From Paenibacillus pabuli (GTDB lineage: Bacteria > Bacillota > Bacilli > Paenibacillales > Paenibacillaceae): 64,000 bases of DNA. Shown here one piece after another: positions 1 through 8,274 of the stretch. Every line of letters begins with the position of its first letter. Position 1 is the stretch's first letter. Below the pieces are notes generated by a model. It ran no database searches, was not told the DNA's origin, and saw nothing but the letters and a program-made list of their open reading frames with translations. The position numbers and the translations under genes are program-made. The DNA lies in assembly GCF_023101145.1 (NCBI RefSeq), contig NZ_CP073714.1:3720001-3784000 (forward strand). The letters are read 5' to 3'.

Positions 1-2532
1 GGATTCATGTTAACCGGTGAAGAAAGTTATTTGGAGCCATACACCCAAGCACTGACTCAATGGAACTCCAATTATGCCGAACTGTATGAGTTGGTCAGTG
101 ATAACCCATCCCAGCAGAGAACGCTGGAGAACATCAAAACACATATTAACCGTTGGATTGATGTTGCTGGGACAGCTTCAGTAACCCTAAAAAGACAGGG
201 GAATCAGGAGAAAGTCATTGAATTTTTCCGTTCCGACCCGGGGAAAAGCGAAATCGATCTGTTAAGATCCCAGCTCGAGACCTTCCGCTCCACAGAGTTG
301 GCGCTCACGGAGAGCCGGGTTACTGAACTCGCAGCACGAAGCTCCACATTATTGACCATAATGTATTCCTTATGGGCTGTCGTTGCGGGACTATCTGTTG
401 CTGCGGCGCTTGTCATTTCGGGCAATATCGTCAAGACTCTTCGTGAAGTCAAACATACCATTAGCGACATATCTCAAGGCGGCAATCTCACACAGCGTAT
501 TATTGTCCGTACACATGATGAGGTCGGTGATTTAGGCAAAGAGACGAACTTATTGCTGGACACGGTACAGGAACAGAACCGACTTAAGGATCGGGTTGCC
601 AGTATAGCTACGCTCCTGCAGAACCCTACAAGTTTGGAGGGACTGTCACAGTTGTTCCTAAACCAAGTCGCGATTCTGCTGGAAGCTCCATATGGCGTGT
701 TATATGCGATGAAAGAGAATCGTCTCATTCGTGTAGCCGCGTATGCAGCGGATGGAGAGAAAGAGCGAGCCCTTGGTAAAGTATCCGTTGCGCCGGGTGA
801 GGGATTAGTGGGTCAAAGTGCGATTGAGAAGCGAGTTTTGCAAATGAATGACTTGCCTCAAAATTATATTCGCATCTCATCGGGTCTTGGTGATGCGTCG
901 GCTGCATCACTCACGGTAGCCCCGGTGGTGTTTGAAGGTAACACAATCGCTGTAATCGAACTGGCTTTCATGAAGCCCATCGAACCAAAGGGGACAAGGC
1001 TGCTCACAGAACTGATTGAAATTTTTGGGGTCTCGCTTCATTCCACCGTAACACGCATGGAGTTACAGCATTTGTATGATGAGTCCCAGGTACTGAATGA
1101 AGAATTGCAGACACAATCCGAAAAATTGCAGGTACAGACCGAAGAGATGGCGGCGCAGACGGAAGAGTTACACATGCAGACCGAAGAGCTGTACATGCTG
1201 AATGAGCGTCTGGAATTGCAGAAAAATGCGGCGGAGACCTCGGCCAGCGAACTTGCGGAAGTTGCGGATCAGTTACGGACAAGTTCTGGTTACAAGTCTG
1301 AATTTCTTGCGAATATGTCTCATGAATTGCGTACTCCTCTGAACAGTATGTTGATTCTTTCTGAGATTTTGGCCGAGAACAAGCATCAGCACTTAAGCAG
1401 CGAGGAACAGAAATATGCTTCGGTGATCCATGCATCAGGCAAGGACCTGTTGAATCTGATTAATGACATTCTCGATCTTTCCAAAGTGGAAGCAGGGGAA
1501 ATGGACGTAGATTTGGATGATGTCTATCTCGGAACCCTCCCGGAAGCTATGAATCAATATTTCCTGAAAACGGCTGAACAAAAAGGTATTGACTTCCGGA
1601 TCCAACTTCAAAGCCCTCTGCCCGAAACGATTGTTTCTGATGAGATGCGATTACACCAGATTTTGCGGAATTTGTTATCCAATGCATTCAAGTTTACCGA
1701 AAAAGGTGAAGTAGCCTTAACCATCTCCAGAGTGAGTCTGTCCAATCCTGAAGAAAAAGGGACAGAGACGGAAGTGATCGCTTTTTCGGTTAGCGACACT
1801 GGGATTGGCATTGCCGATAACAAACTGTTACAGATCTTTGATGCGTTCAAACAGGCAGATGGAGCCACGGCTCGAAAATATGGCGGAACCGGACTGGGAC
1901 TGGCGATCTCTCAATCTCTTGCCAATCTGTTGGGAGGGTCAATCTCTGCAACCAGTCGCGAAGGACAAGGGAGTGTCTTCACCCTATTCCTCCCGCTTAG
2001 AAGCAAAGAGCCTGAGGTTATACAGAACTCCAGATTGTTCTTGCACGAGGCTGCTGTGACTGCTCCTGAAACAAACAATAATTCAGAGGAAACTTCAACA
2101 ATCGTCGAGATGTTACTCACTCCACTTGAAGAATCGTTATTGAACGGACGCCAAGTCTTTGTTGTGGATGATGATATTCGCAACGTATACGCCTTGGCTA
2201 ACGCCTTGGAGCAGTATGGCATGAATGTAATCACAGCACAGAACGGATATGAATGTCTGGAGATGCTGGAACGTGGGGAAGCGAAGCCGGATATTATCAT
2301 GATGGACATCATGATGCCAGAGCTGGATGGTTATGAAACCACTCGCCAGATCCGTGAAAGATTGAATCTCAAGCAGCTCCCCATTATTGCTCTGACTGCG
2401 AAAGCCATGAAGGAAGATCGTGAGAAATGTATTGCGGCAGGAGCCTCGGATTATATTAGTAAACCACTGAATATGAAAGAGGTACTGTCCCGTATGAAAT
2501 TGTGGTTGAGTCATGAAACATTGGGAATCTGA
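1..2532 (+). CDS. Hybrid sensor histidine kinase (CHASE3-HAMP-GAF-HisKA-HATPase-receiver), 5' partial
   Basis: This is the 3' part of a membrane-bound hybrid histidine kinase. The frame is open to the window edge, and the first residues (LTGEESYLEPY) match the middle of a CHASE3 sensor domain, so the true start lies upstream. Counting from the first Met at base 7, the order is CHASE3 remainder (to about 105), a membrane segment (about 115-138), HAMP, GAF (about 208-350), a coiled coil built of QTEEL/QTEEM heptad-like repeats (about 360-405), and HisKA with phospho-acceptor His439 in SHELRTP. An HATPase domain follows (DTGIGI and GGTGLGL boxes), then a C-terminal receiver with likely phospho-Asp767 in MMDIMMP. 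The ligand is unknown. No DNA-binding output domain is present, so it must signal through phosphorelay or partner proteins. Confidence 0.93.
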   Translation, partial: GFMLTGEESYLEPYTQALTQWNSNYAELYELVSDNPSQQRTLENIKTHINRWIDVAGTASVTLKRQGNQEKVIEFFRSDPGKSEIDLLRSQLETFRSTELALTESRVTELAARSSTLLTIMYSLWAVVAGLSVAAALVISGNIVKTLREVKHTISDISQGGNLTQRIIVRTHDEVGDLGKETNLLLDTVQEQNRLKDRVASIATLLQNPTSLEGLSQLFLNQVAILLEAPYGVLYAMKENRLIRVAAYAADGEKERALGKVSVAPGEGLVGQSAIEKRVLQMNDLPQNYIRISSGLGDASAASLTVAPVVFEGNTIAVIELAFMKPIEPKGTRLLTELIEIFGVSLHSTVTRMELQHLYDESQVLNEELQTQSEKLQVQTEEMAAQTEELHMQTEELYMLNERLELQKNAAETSASELAEVADQLRTSSGYKSEFLANMSHELRTPLNSMLILSEILAENKHQHLSSEEQKYASVIHASGKDLLNLINDILDLSKVEAGEMDVDLDDVYLGTLPEAMNQYFLKTAEQKGIDFRIQLQSPLPETIVSDEMRLHQILRNLLSNAFKFTEKGEVALTISRVSLSNPEEKGTETEVIAFSVSDTGIGIADNKLLQIFDAFKQADGATARKYGGTGLGLAISQSLANLLGGSISATSREGQGSVFTLFLPLRSKEPEVIQNSRLFLHEAAVTAPETNNNSEETSTIVEMLLTPLEESLLNGRQVFVVDDDIRNVYALANALEQYGMNVITAQNGYECLEMLERGEAKPDIIMMDIMMPELDGYETTRQIRERLNLKQLPIIALTAKAMKEDREKCIAAGASDYISKPLNMKEVLSRMKLWLSHETLGI

Positions 2533-2577
2533 TCTGATCTTATGTTTCGTGAATAAATAATCAAATAATCTTGAATC

Positions 2578-2642
2578 CAAAATAAAACCTATACCGGTTG
2601 CGCAACAGTGCTGCAATTGTGTCATGGGTTTTATTTTTTTTA
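2578..2642 (+). terminator. Possible terminator after the sensor kinase
   Basis: An AAAATAAAACC arm (about 2579-2589) can pair with GGTTTTATTTT (about 2628-2638), followed by a T run. The loop is long and the stem AT-rich, so this is only a candidate. Confidence 0.35.
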
Positions 2643-2666
2643 TCATGTAAGCTATTCAAATGAATA

Positions 2667-2678
2667 TGATGTTATAAT
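2667..2678 (+). promoter_or_regulatory. Extended -10 promoter of pucR, with a motif shared with the uraD promoter
   Basis: TGTTATAAT (2670-2678) fits the extended -10 form TG-n-TATAAT; no good -35 is visible. It overlaps TGATGTTAT (2667-2675), a 9-mer that recurs at the promoter of the next operon (4521-4529). The transcript leader would be about 115 nt. Confidence 0.5.
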
Positions 2679-2799
2679 ACTTAACAAGAGTAAAGGTTGT
2701 TTTCAAAAAAATGAACCGGAAATGAATGTAGATCCTCTAATCGCCTTCACTTCAACGATAAAAACTGCAAATATGTTATATATATGGGAGGTAATGTCC

Positions 2800-4410
2800 A
2801 TGCAACTTACGGTTAAAGAAGCTTTACAGGTATACCCGTTGTCTGAGGCCAGACTGGTTGCAGGTGGGGAAGGGACATCGCGGATGATGAAATCCGTTAA
2901 CGTCATGGACGCTCCAGATATAGCCGATTGGATCAAGTCGGGAGAATTGCTATTCACAACCGCGTTTATTATGAAAGACAATGAGACAGATGCACTGCGG
3001 CTGATGCGCCGTCTGAACGAACGCGGCTGTGCCGGGCTCGGAATTAAATTGGGCCGATTCTGGCAGTCCATTCCACAAGGGATTATTGAAGAAGCGAATC
3101 GGTTGCGGCTGCCATTGCTTGAACTGCCGTTTCAGTTCACATTTTCCGACCAGATGAATGCGTTGTTTAAGGCTGAACATGAACGTAGTAATAGGTTATT
3201 GCACGAAGTGGTGCAGAAACAGAAAAAACTGATGCAGTTTGCCCTGCAACAACAACAGCAGCATCGGAATGTATTTGCCGAACTTGCCACGGTATTGAAT
3301 TACCCGCTTGCGGTTGTTGGCGCACGTGGACACCTACTATATGGCAGCGAAGGCGTTGCCGGAGAATTGGCAATACAGGGTTGGCCCTGGAAATCCGTCA
3401 TGCATCGCGTAAAATGGAATCAGGGAAGCTGCCACAGGGTACCCATCAAGCAGAATGATGAAGAATACGGATTTTTGCTCGTCTTTACAGTTTCAGCACT
3501 GTCACTTAAAGCAGAGGAAGAATTATTTCAGCAGGCTGCGGATGTCCTGGCATTCTATATGGATATGACCTATCGGGAACACATCAACCCTACTGTTCAG
3601 GATGAGATGCGTACCCTGTTAACCGAATATATGGATAATAAAATGACGATAGATGAACTCATCAGGTTCAGTGATAATAAAGGAATCCATCTGTTCCAGG
3701 GGACCTATCAATGTGTGCTAATCACATTGGAACCGTCTGTTTTTGCAGAAGGGAAGCTGCTGAAACAGATCCACCGTGAGCTGCAGTATAATCCGCTTAT
3801 GCAATTCACAGCCTCACATCATTTCCAGATTGAAGATAGTATATTGTCTATCTATACCTGTCCCACAGGACGGGATTACGGTGAGGAATTGTCAGCATTC
3901 CTGCTGAATCGGTTCGGCGATGTTCTTGCAGCTCAGGAGGCCAAGGGAGAATCTGCACCGAGGTTCTGGATCAGCAAAATGAAACATGAGCCCAAATCGC
4001 TGCGCGAAGCCTATCAGGAATGTATGGATACCCGCCAACTGGCTCGACGATTTGGAATGAAGGATAGGGCCCTCCAATTCGAAATGCTGGAATTTGCCTA
4101 TGTATTCCAACATGTTCCGGATAACATCATGGAGAATTACTGTAACAAAGTACTTGAACCTTTACTGGCCAGGGATGGCGATCCGAATCAGATACTGATG
4201 AATACGTTGGAATCTTTTATCGAGAATGATGGACTTATTAACGAAGCTGCGAAGCAGTTGTTTGTGCATCGGAACACCGTAACCTATCGAATGGAGAAGG
4301 TCGGAAGCTTGCTGCAAATGGACTTCAAAAAGACCAATGATTTGCTGAAATTAAAGCTGGTGTTCACCTTCCGTAAGTTCGTACGGGACAAAACAGCAGC
4401 AAAACAATGA
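2800..4410 (+). CDS. pucR: PucR-family purine catabolism regulator
   Basis: This is a transcriptional regulator of purine degradation genes, 536 residues from the chosen start. The N-terminal part (MQLTVKEALQVYPLSEARLVAG) is the PucR-type sensory domain. The middle resembles the CdaR GGDEF-like domain, and the C-terminus carries the PucR/CdaR helix-turn-helix with the signature FVHRNTVTYRME. The frame extends further upstream, but GGGAGG at 2786-2791 is correctly spaced only for the ATG at 2800; the ATG at 2794 is too close. In B. subtilis PucR responds to allantoin-type intermediates and controls the puc genes. Its position directly before the uraD-allB-allC-pucG operon supports the same role. 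The effector was not determined. Confidence 0.9.
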   Translation: MQLTVKEALQVYPLSEARLVAGGEGTSRMMKSVNVMDAPDIADWIKSGELLFTTAFIMKDNETDALRLMRRLNERGCAGLGIKLGRFWQSIPQGIIEEANRLRLPLLELPFQFTFSDQMNALFKAEHERSNRLLHEVVQKQKKLMQFALQQQQQHRNVFAELATVLNYPLAVVGARGHLLYGSEGVAGELAIQGWPWKSVMHRVKWNQGSCHRVPIKQNDEEYGFLLVFTVSALSLKAEEELFQQAADVLAFYMDMTYREHINPTVQDEMRTLLTEYMDNKMTIDELIRFSDNKGIHLFQGTYQCVLITLEPSVFAEGKLLKQIHRELQYNPLMQFTASHHFQIEDSILSIYTCPTGRDYGEELSAFLLNRFGDVLAAQEAKGESAPRFWISKMKHEPKSLREAYQECMDTRQLARRFGMKDRALQFEMLEFAYVFQHVPDNIMENYCNKVLEPLLARDGDPNQILMNTLESFIENDGLINEAAKQLFVHRNTVTYRMEKVGSLLQMDFKKTNDLLKLKLVFTFRKFVRDKTAAKQ

Positions 4411-4428
4411 AATAGGCATGGTCAGATG

Positions 4429-4464
4429 AAACCGTATTTCCCTTGAGGAAATGCGGTTTTTTTT
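4429..4464 (+). terminator. Rho-independent terminator of pucR
   Basis: The stem AAACCGTATTTCC (4429-4441) pairs with GGAAATGCGGTTT (4447-4459) with one G-T wobble and a short loop, followed by T5 and GG. This isolates pucR from the downstream operon. Confidence 0.85.
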
Positions 4465-4514
4465 GGTTTTCGCTTCATTTAATTATTTCAATGCCGTGCA
4501 TTGCTAACAAATCA

Positions 4515-4537
4515 CATAACTGATGTTATGTTATATT
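4515..4537 (+). promoter_or_regulatory. Promoter and inverted repeat of the allantoin operon
   Basis: CATAAC-TGAT-GTTATG (4515-4530) is a perfect inverted repeat with 6-bp arms. It abuts an extended -10 (TG-T-TATATT, 4529-4537). The repeat would overlap the RNA polymerase site, and part of it (TGATGTTAT) is also at the pucR promoter, so it is a candidate regulator binding site. It does not match the published B. subtilis PucR box as I remember it. Confidence 0.45.
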
Positions 4538-4623
4538 ACAAATTTGCGTGAATATTGTTGTCGCAGTACAGAGAGACACTTAAAATGAAGAACAATAATC
4601 TATAGAAGACCGGAGGTTCTAAC

Positions 4624-5511
4624 ATGGGCGACTTAATAAAACTCGTTAACAACTGGTCTATCACACAATTCGTGCATACATTTGGCGGACTATTTGAAGA
4701 ATCACCTTGGGTGGCAGAGCGTTCCTGGTCTTCACGACCATTTGACTCATTTGGACAAATGATGAAAGTGATGAACAATGTAGTTCAGACATCTGAGGAA
4801 AAGGCGAAGTTGCAGCTGCTTTGCAATCACCCGGATCTCGGAGCGCGAATCAGCATGAGCAGCAATTCCGTTCAGGAACAGGCCGATGCAGGCCTTAATT
4901 CACTCTCGGAGGAGCAATATAACGAACTTAGTCAATTAAATAAAGAATATACAGGCCGATTCGGTTTTCCTTTTATATTGGCGGTGAAAGGTCACACAGC
5001 TGAGTCTATCCTGGAGTCCATGCGGAAGCGCAATCGGAGAGGAAGAGAGGAAGAATTCCAGACCGCCCTGAAGGAAGTATTCAAGATTGCATCCATTCGT
5101 TTGGAGCAGTGGCTTGTACAGATGGGTCACAGTGTGCCGATGGTTGGAGGAAGGATCACTACGCATGTTTTGGATACATCCAAGGGCATCCCGGCTGCTG
5201 GTGTGCGGGTTGAGCTTTATGTGCTGAACAGGGACGGCGAGAAGGAAAGTGCAATGAAAATTGCTGAGTCGGAGACCAATGCCGATGGGCGTCTAGATGC
5301 ACCTTTGCTTGAAGGCGAGAAGTTTGTGAAGGCCGTCTATGAACTTCAATTCAACGTTGAAGGGTATTACATGCAGCAATCCACTGAAGAATTTGGGCAG
5401 GCGTTATGGACAATGGTTCCGATTCGATTTGTCGTAACCGATGCCATGAGTCACTACCACATACCTTTATTGATCGCTCCAGGTGGTTACAGTACATACC
5501 GGGGAAGCTGA
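4624..5511 (+). CDS. uraD/uraH: Bifunctional OHCU decarboxylase / 5-hydroxyisourate hydrolase (allantoin synthase)
   Basis: This protein converts 5-hydroxyisourate to OHCU and then to S-allantoin, the two steps after urate oxidase. Residues about 1-165 are the OHCU decarboxylase fold, with the catalytic-His motif HPDLGAR and the FGFPFI signature. Residues about 168-295 are a transthyretin-like HIU hydrolase with ITTHVLD, HYHIP and the diagnostic C-terminal YRGS. The order decarboxylase-hydrolase is that of plant TTL allantoin synthase; B. subtilis instead fuses the decarboxylase to uricase (PucL) and keeps PucM separate. A clear ribosome-binding site (CCGGAGG) precedes the ATG. The common FEHSPW motif reads FEESPW here. 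No uricase gene lies in the window, so the supply of 5-hydroxyisourate must come from elsewhere. Confidence 0.92.
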   Translation: MGDLIKLVNNWSITQFVHTFGGLFEESPWVAERSWSSRPFDSFGQMMKVMNNVVQTSEEKAKLQLLCNHPDLGARISMSSNSVQEQADAGLNSLSEEQYNELSQLNKEYTGRFGFPFILAVKGHTAESILESMRKRNRRGREEEFQTALKEVFKIASIRLEQWLVQMGHSVPMVGGRITTHVLDTSKGIPAAGVRVELYVLNRDGEKESAMKIAESETNADGRLDAPLLEGEKFVKAVYELQFNVEGYYMQQSTEEFGQALWTMVPIRFVVTDAMSHYHIPLLIAPGGYSTYRGS

Positions 5512-5550
5512 GATGCACGAAAACCGATTTGGATTAGGGAGGGCATCCAT

Positions 5551-6957
5551 ATGACAAGATTAGATACGATCATCCGGGGAGCCCGGGTTGTATTGAGAGA
5601 TAGCGTCGAAGAACTGGATATTGGTATTACAGGTGAAAAAATAACCGCTTTGTCTCCACAGCTTGAAGGCGATGAAGCCACTGAAATTATAGAAGCAAAT
5701 GGACTTACCGTGATGCCAGGGGCGGTGGACATTCATGTTCACTTCAATGAACCTGGACACGCGAGCTGGGAAGGATTCAAATCTGGATCAGCATCACTGG
5801 CTGCTGGAGGAATTACGACATATGTGGATATGCCGCTTAATGGCGTTCCCCCAACGATAAGACCGGATGCCTGGGATTCAAAAATGAAAGCAGCCGATGG
5901 TCAATCTTATGTTGATTTTGCGTTCTGGGGAGGGCTTGTCCCTGGTAATCGGGCCGAGCTTGCTCCTTTGACCGAAAAGGGTGCGGCAGGGTTTAAAGCA
6001 TTTATGTCCGAACCCGGCGGAGAAGGGGAAGACATCTTCGCAAGAGCGGATGACGATACCCTTTTGAAGGGCATGTATGAGATTGCAAAGCTAAACCGTG
6101 TGTTGGCGCTTCATGCCGAAGACGAAGCAATGGTTGCTGAACTGGCGACCAGAAGTATTGCAGCTGGACGAACCGGACCGATGGATTACGTACAATCCCG
6201 TCCAGCAGAAGCCGAAGTTCGAGCGGTGTCCCGAGCGCTGCAATATGGGGAGCAAACCGGATGTGCACTGCATTTTGTTCATATCAGTACACGGAAAGCA
6301 CTTGATCTGATTGCAGAGGCAAAATTGCGCGGTCAGGATGTAACTTCGGAAACATGTCCGCATTATCTTACTCTGACAGATGAGGATGTCGTCCGGTTGG
6401 GAGCTGTAGCTAAGTGTGCGCCGCCATTACGGAGTCAGGTTGAGCAAGATCAGTTATGGGATGCGCTGGCAGCAGGACTAATTGATGTGATCGCATCCGA
6501 CCATTCTCCCTGTCCGCCCTCGATGAAACAATCTGAAAATTTCTTCGAAATCTGGGGTGGCATCTCGGGAGCGCAAAGCACGCTGCTGCTGATGTTGGAG
6601 GATGGACATCTTCAGCGAAATATAGCCCTGCCGTTGCTCGGAAGAGTTCTGGCTCTGCAACCTGCCCAAAGGCTTGGATTAGAGAGTAAAGGTGAAATCG
6701 CTATCGGCAAAGACGCGGATCTGGTGCTAATTAATTGGGAGGTAACTACAACTTTAAATGCCGATGACCTGCACTACACACATAAGCAGAGTCCGTATGT
6801 GGGACGCACATTTTCTTCCAGTATTGAAGCTGTGTTCTGCCGGGGGACACGAGTATACAGTTTACTCACAGGATTATCGGATGAACCTTTAGGACGGTTT
6901 ATCTGTGCGAACTCATCTGTTCCAGTTGGGATTGAAGGAGCGGAGGGGATATCATGA
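5551..6957 (+). CDS. allB: Allantoinase
   Basis: This zinc-dependent cytoplasmic amidohydrolase opens S-allantoin to allantoate (B. subtilis PucH). The 468 residues match the family length. Metal ligands are visible: His62 and His64 in DIHVHFNEPG, the carboxylated lysine in GFKAFMSEPG, histidines in LALHAEDE and HFVHIST, and the aspartate in ASDHSPCPPS. SETCPHYL is also typical of the dihydroorotase/allantoinase group. It follows uraD/uraH by 39 nt with a GGGAGGG ribosome-binding site, and its stop overlaps the start of allC by 4 nt, so the two are translationally coupled. Confidence 0.96.
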   Translation: MTRLDTIIRGARVVLRDSVEELDIGITGEKITALSPQLEGDEATEIIEANGLTVMPGAVDIHVHFNEPGHASWEGFKSGSASLAAGGITTYVDMPLNGVPPTIRPDAWDSKMKAADGQSYVDFAFWGGLVPGNRAELAPLTEKGAAGFKAFMSEPGGEGEDIFARADDDTLLKGMYEIAKLNRVLALHAEDEAMVAELATRSIAAGRTGPMDYVQSRPAEAEVRAVSRALQYGEQTGCALHFVHISTRKALDLIAEAKLRGQDVTSETCPHYLTLTDEDVVRLGAVAKCAPPLRSQVEQDQLWDALAAGLIDVIASDHSPCPPSMKQSENFFEIWGGISGAQSTLLLMLEDGHLQRNIALPLLGRVLALQPAQRLGLESKGEIAIGKDADLVLINWEVTTTLNADDLHYTHKQSPYVGRTFSSSIEAVFCRGTRVYSLLTGLSDEPLGRFICANSSVPVGIEGAEGIS

Positions 6958-8267
6958 ACGACTTTGAAGTACACGCATCAGCTGGAACGGAATTTCCCAT
7001 TCAGCCTTTGCCCCAATTGGAGCAGGTACAGCTGCAAAGCATGCTTGACTGGTTGTCCACCTATGGTGCTGATCTCCAGGGAGGTGTTACACGTCTGTTG
7101 TATGACCAAGCATGGTGTAAGGCACAGCATGCACTTGCGAAAAAAATGCAGGAGAAAGGGTTGACTCCCGCATTTGATCAATCGGGAAACCTGTATGGAA
7201 CTCTGAATGGTAATCGTACGGGTGCAGGAATGGGAAAAGGAATCGAAGAGGCACCGATTGTTACAGGGTCCCATATCGATACGGTGGTGCATGGTGGGAA
7301 GTATGACGGCGCCTACGGGGTAGTTGCAGGAGTGCTGGCATTAGAATATCTGAAGAACCATTTTGGGACACCTAAACGAACACTCCAGGTGGTGTCCCTG
7401 TGCGAAGAAGAAGGCAGCCGATTCCCCTTCGCTTACTGGGGATCACGGAGCATAACAGGGGCAAGTGGGTTGGAAGAAGTGCAGCATTTGAAGGATCAAG
7501 CTGGCATTACCTTTGCACAGGCAATATGTAATGCCGGTTTTGGACCCGATAGTGGGCATAGAACGGCTTCACACACGTATGGTGCATTTATCGAGCTTCA
7601 TATTGAGCAAGGTCAGGTCCTTGAACGATTGGGCCATTCGATTGGTATTGTATCGGACATTGTAGGTCAGAAACGTTTTAGCATTACAGTAATTGGCGAA
7701 GCCAATCACGCGGGAACTACACCGATGGCCTGGCGCAAGGATGCACTTGCAGGTGCAGCCGAGATGATTACAGCCGTTAGAAGCATTGCGCTGGAGGCAG
7801 GTGAACCGCTTGTAGCCACCGTGGGACGAGTAACAGCGGAGCCGGGTGTTGGCAACGTTGTTGCTTCTCGAGCGGTATTCTCCCTCGATATTCGGCACAT
7901 CCGGCAAGAGAGCATCGATCGCTGCTGGCAAGATATGCTTCAGGCTTTTAGCCGGATTGCAGCCGAGCAACAACTTGAACTGAACTGGGAAGAACACTTG
8001 TCTGTCACACCTATTCCGATGAATGAACAGATTACCGCAGACATTCGGAGTATCTGTGAAATGGAACAGCTATCCTATATACACATGCCAAGCGGCGCAG
8101 GACATGATTCGCAGATCTTTCAGCCAGTTTGCCCCACTGCAATGATTTTTGTCCCTAGCCGGGATGGTATTAGTCATAATCCTCTTGAATATACAGCTGA
8201 AGAGGACCTGATGAAAGGTTTTCGGGTTTTGGTTCAGTTACTTTATAAATACGGTTACGGGAGTTGA
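6954..8267 (+). CDS. allC: Allantoate amidohydrolase (M20-family)
   Basis: This enzyme hydrolyses allantoate to S-ureidoglycine, CO2 and ammonia (B. subtilis PucF). It is a 437-residue member of the M20/amidase-hydantoinase family. The metal-site motifs TGSHIDTVVHGGKYDG and CEEEGSRFP are intact, as is the lid-domain signature ANHAGTTPM and the C-terminal SGAGHDSQIF. It starts at an ATG overlapping the allB stop (ATGA). N-carbamoyl amino acid hydrolase or ureidoglycolate hydrolase would be homologous alternatives, but the neighbours allB and pucG make allantoate the likely substrate. Confidence 0.95.
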   Translation: MNDFEVHASAGTEFPIQPLPQLEQVQLQSMLDWLSTYGADLQGGVTRLLYDQAWCKAQHALAKKMQEKGLTPAFDQSGNLYGTLNGNRTGAGMGKGIEEAPIVTGSHIDTVVHGGKYDGAYGVVAGVLALEYLKNHFGTPKRTLQVVSLCEEEGSRFPFAYWGSRSITGASGLEEVQHLKDQAGITFAQAICNAGFGPDSGHRTASHTYGAFIELHIEQGQVLERLGHSIGIVSDIVGQKRFSITVIGEANHAGTTPMAWRKDALAGAAEMITAVRSIALEAGEPLVATVGRVTAEPGVGNVVASRAVFSLDIRHIRQESIDRCWQDMLQAFSRIAAEQQLELNWEEHLSVTPIPMNEQITADIRSICEMEQLSYIHMPSGAGHDSQIFQPVCPTAMIFVPSRDGISHNPLEYTAEEDLMKGFRVLVQLLYKYGYGS

Positions 8268-8274
8268 GTGAAAG

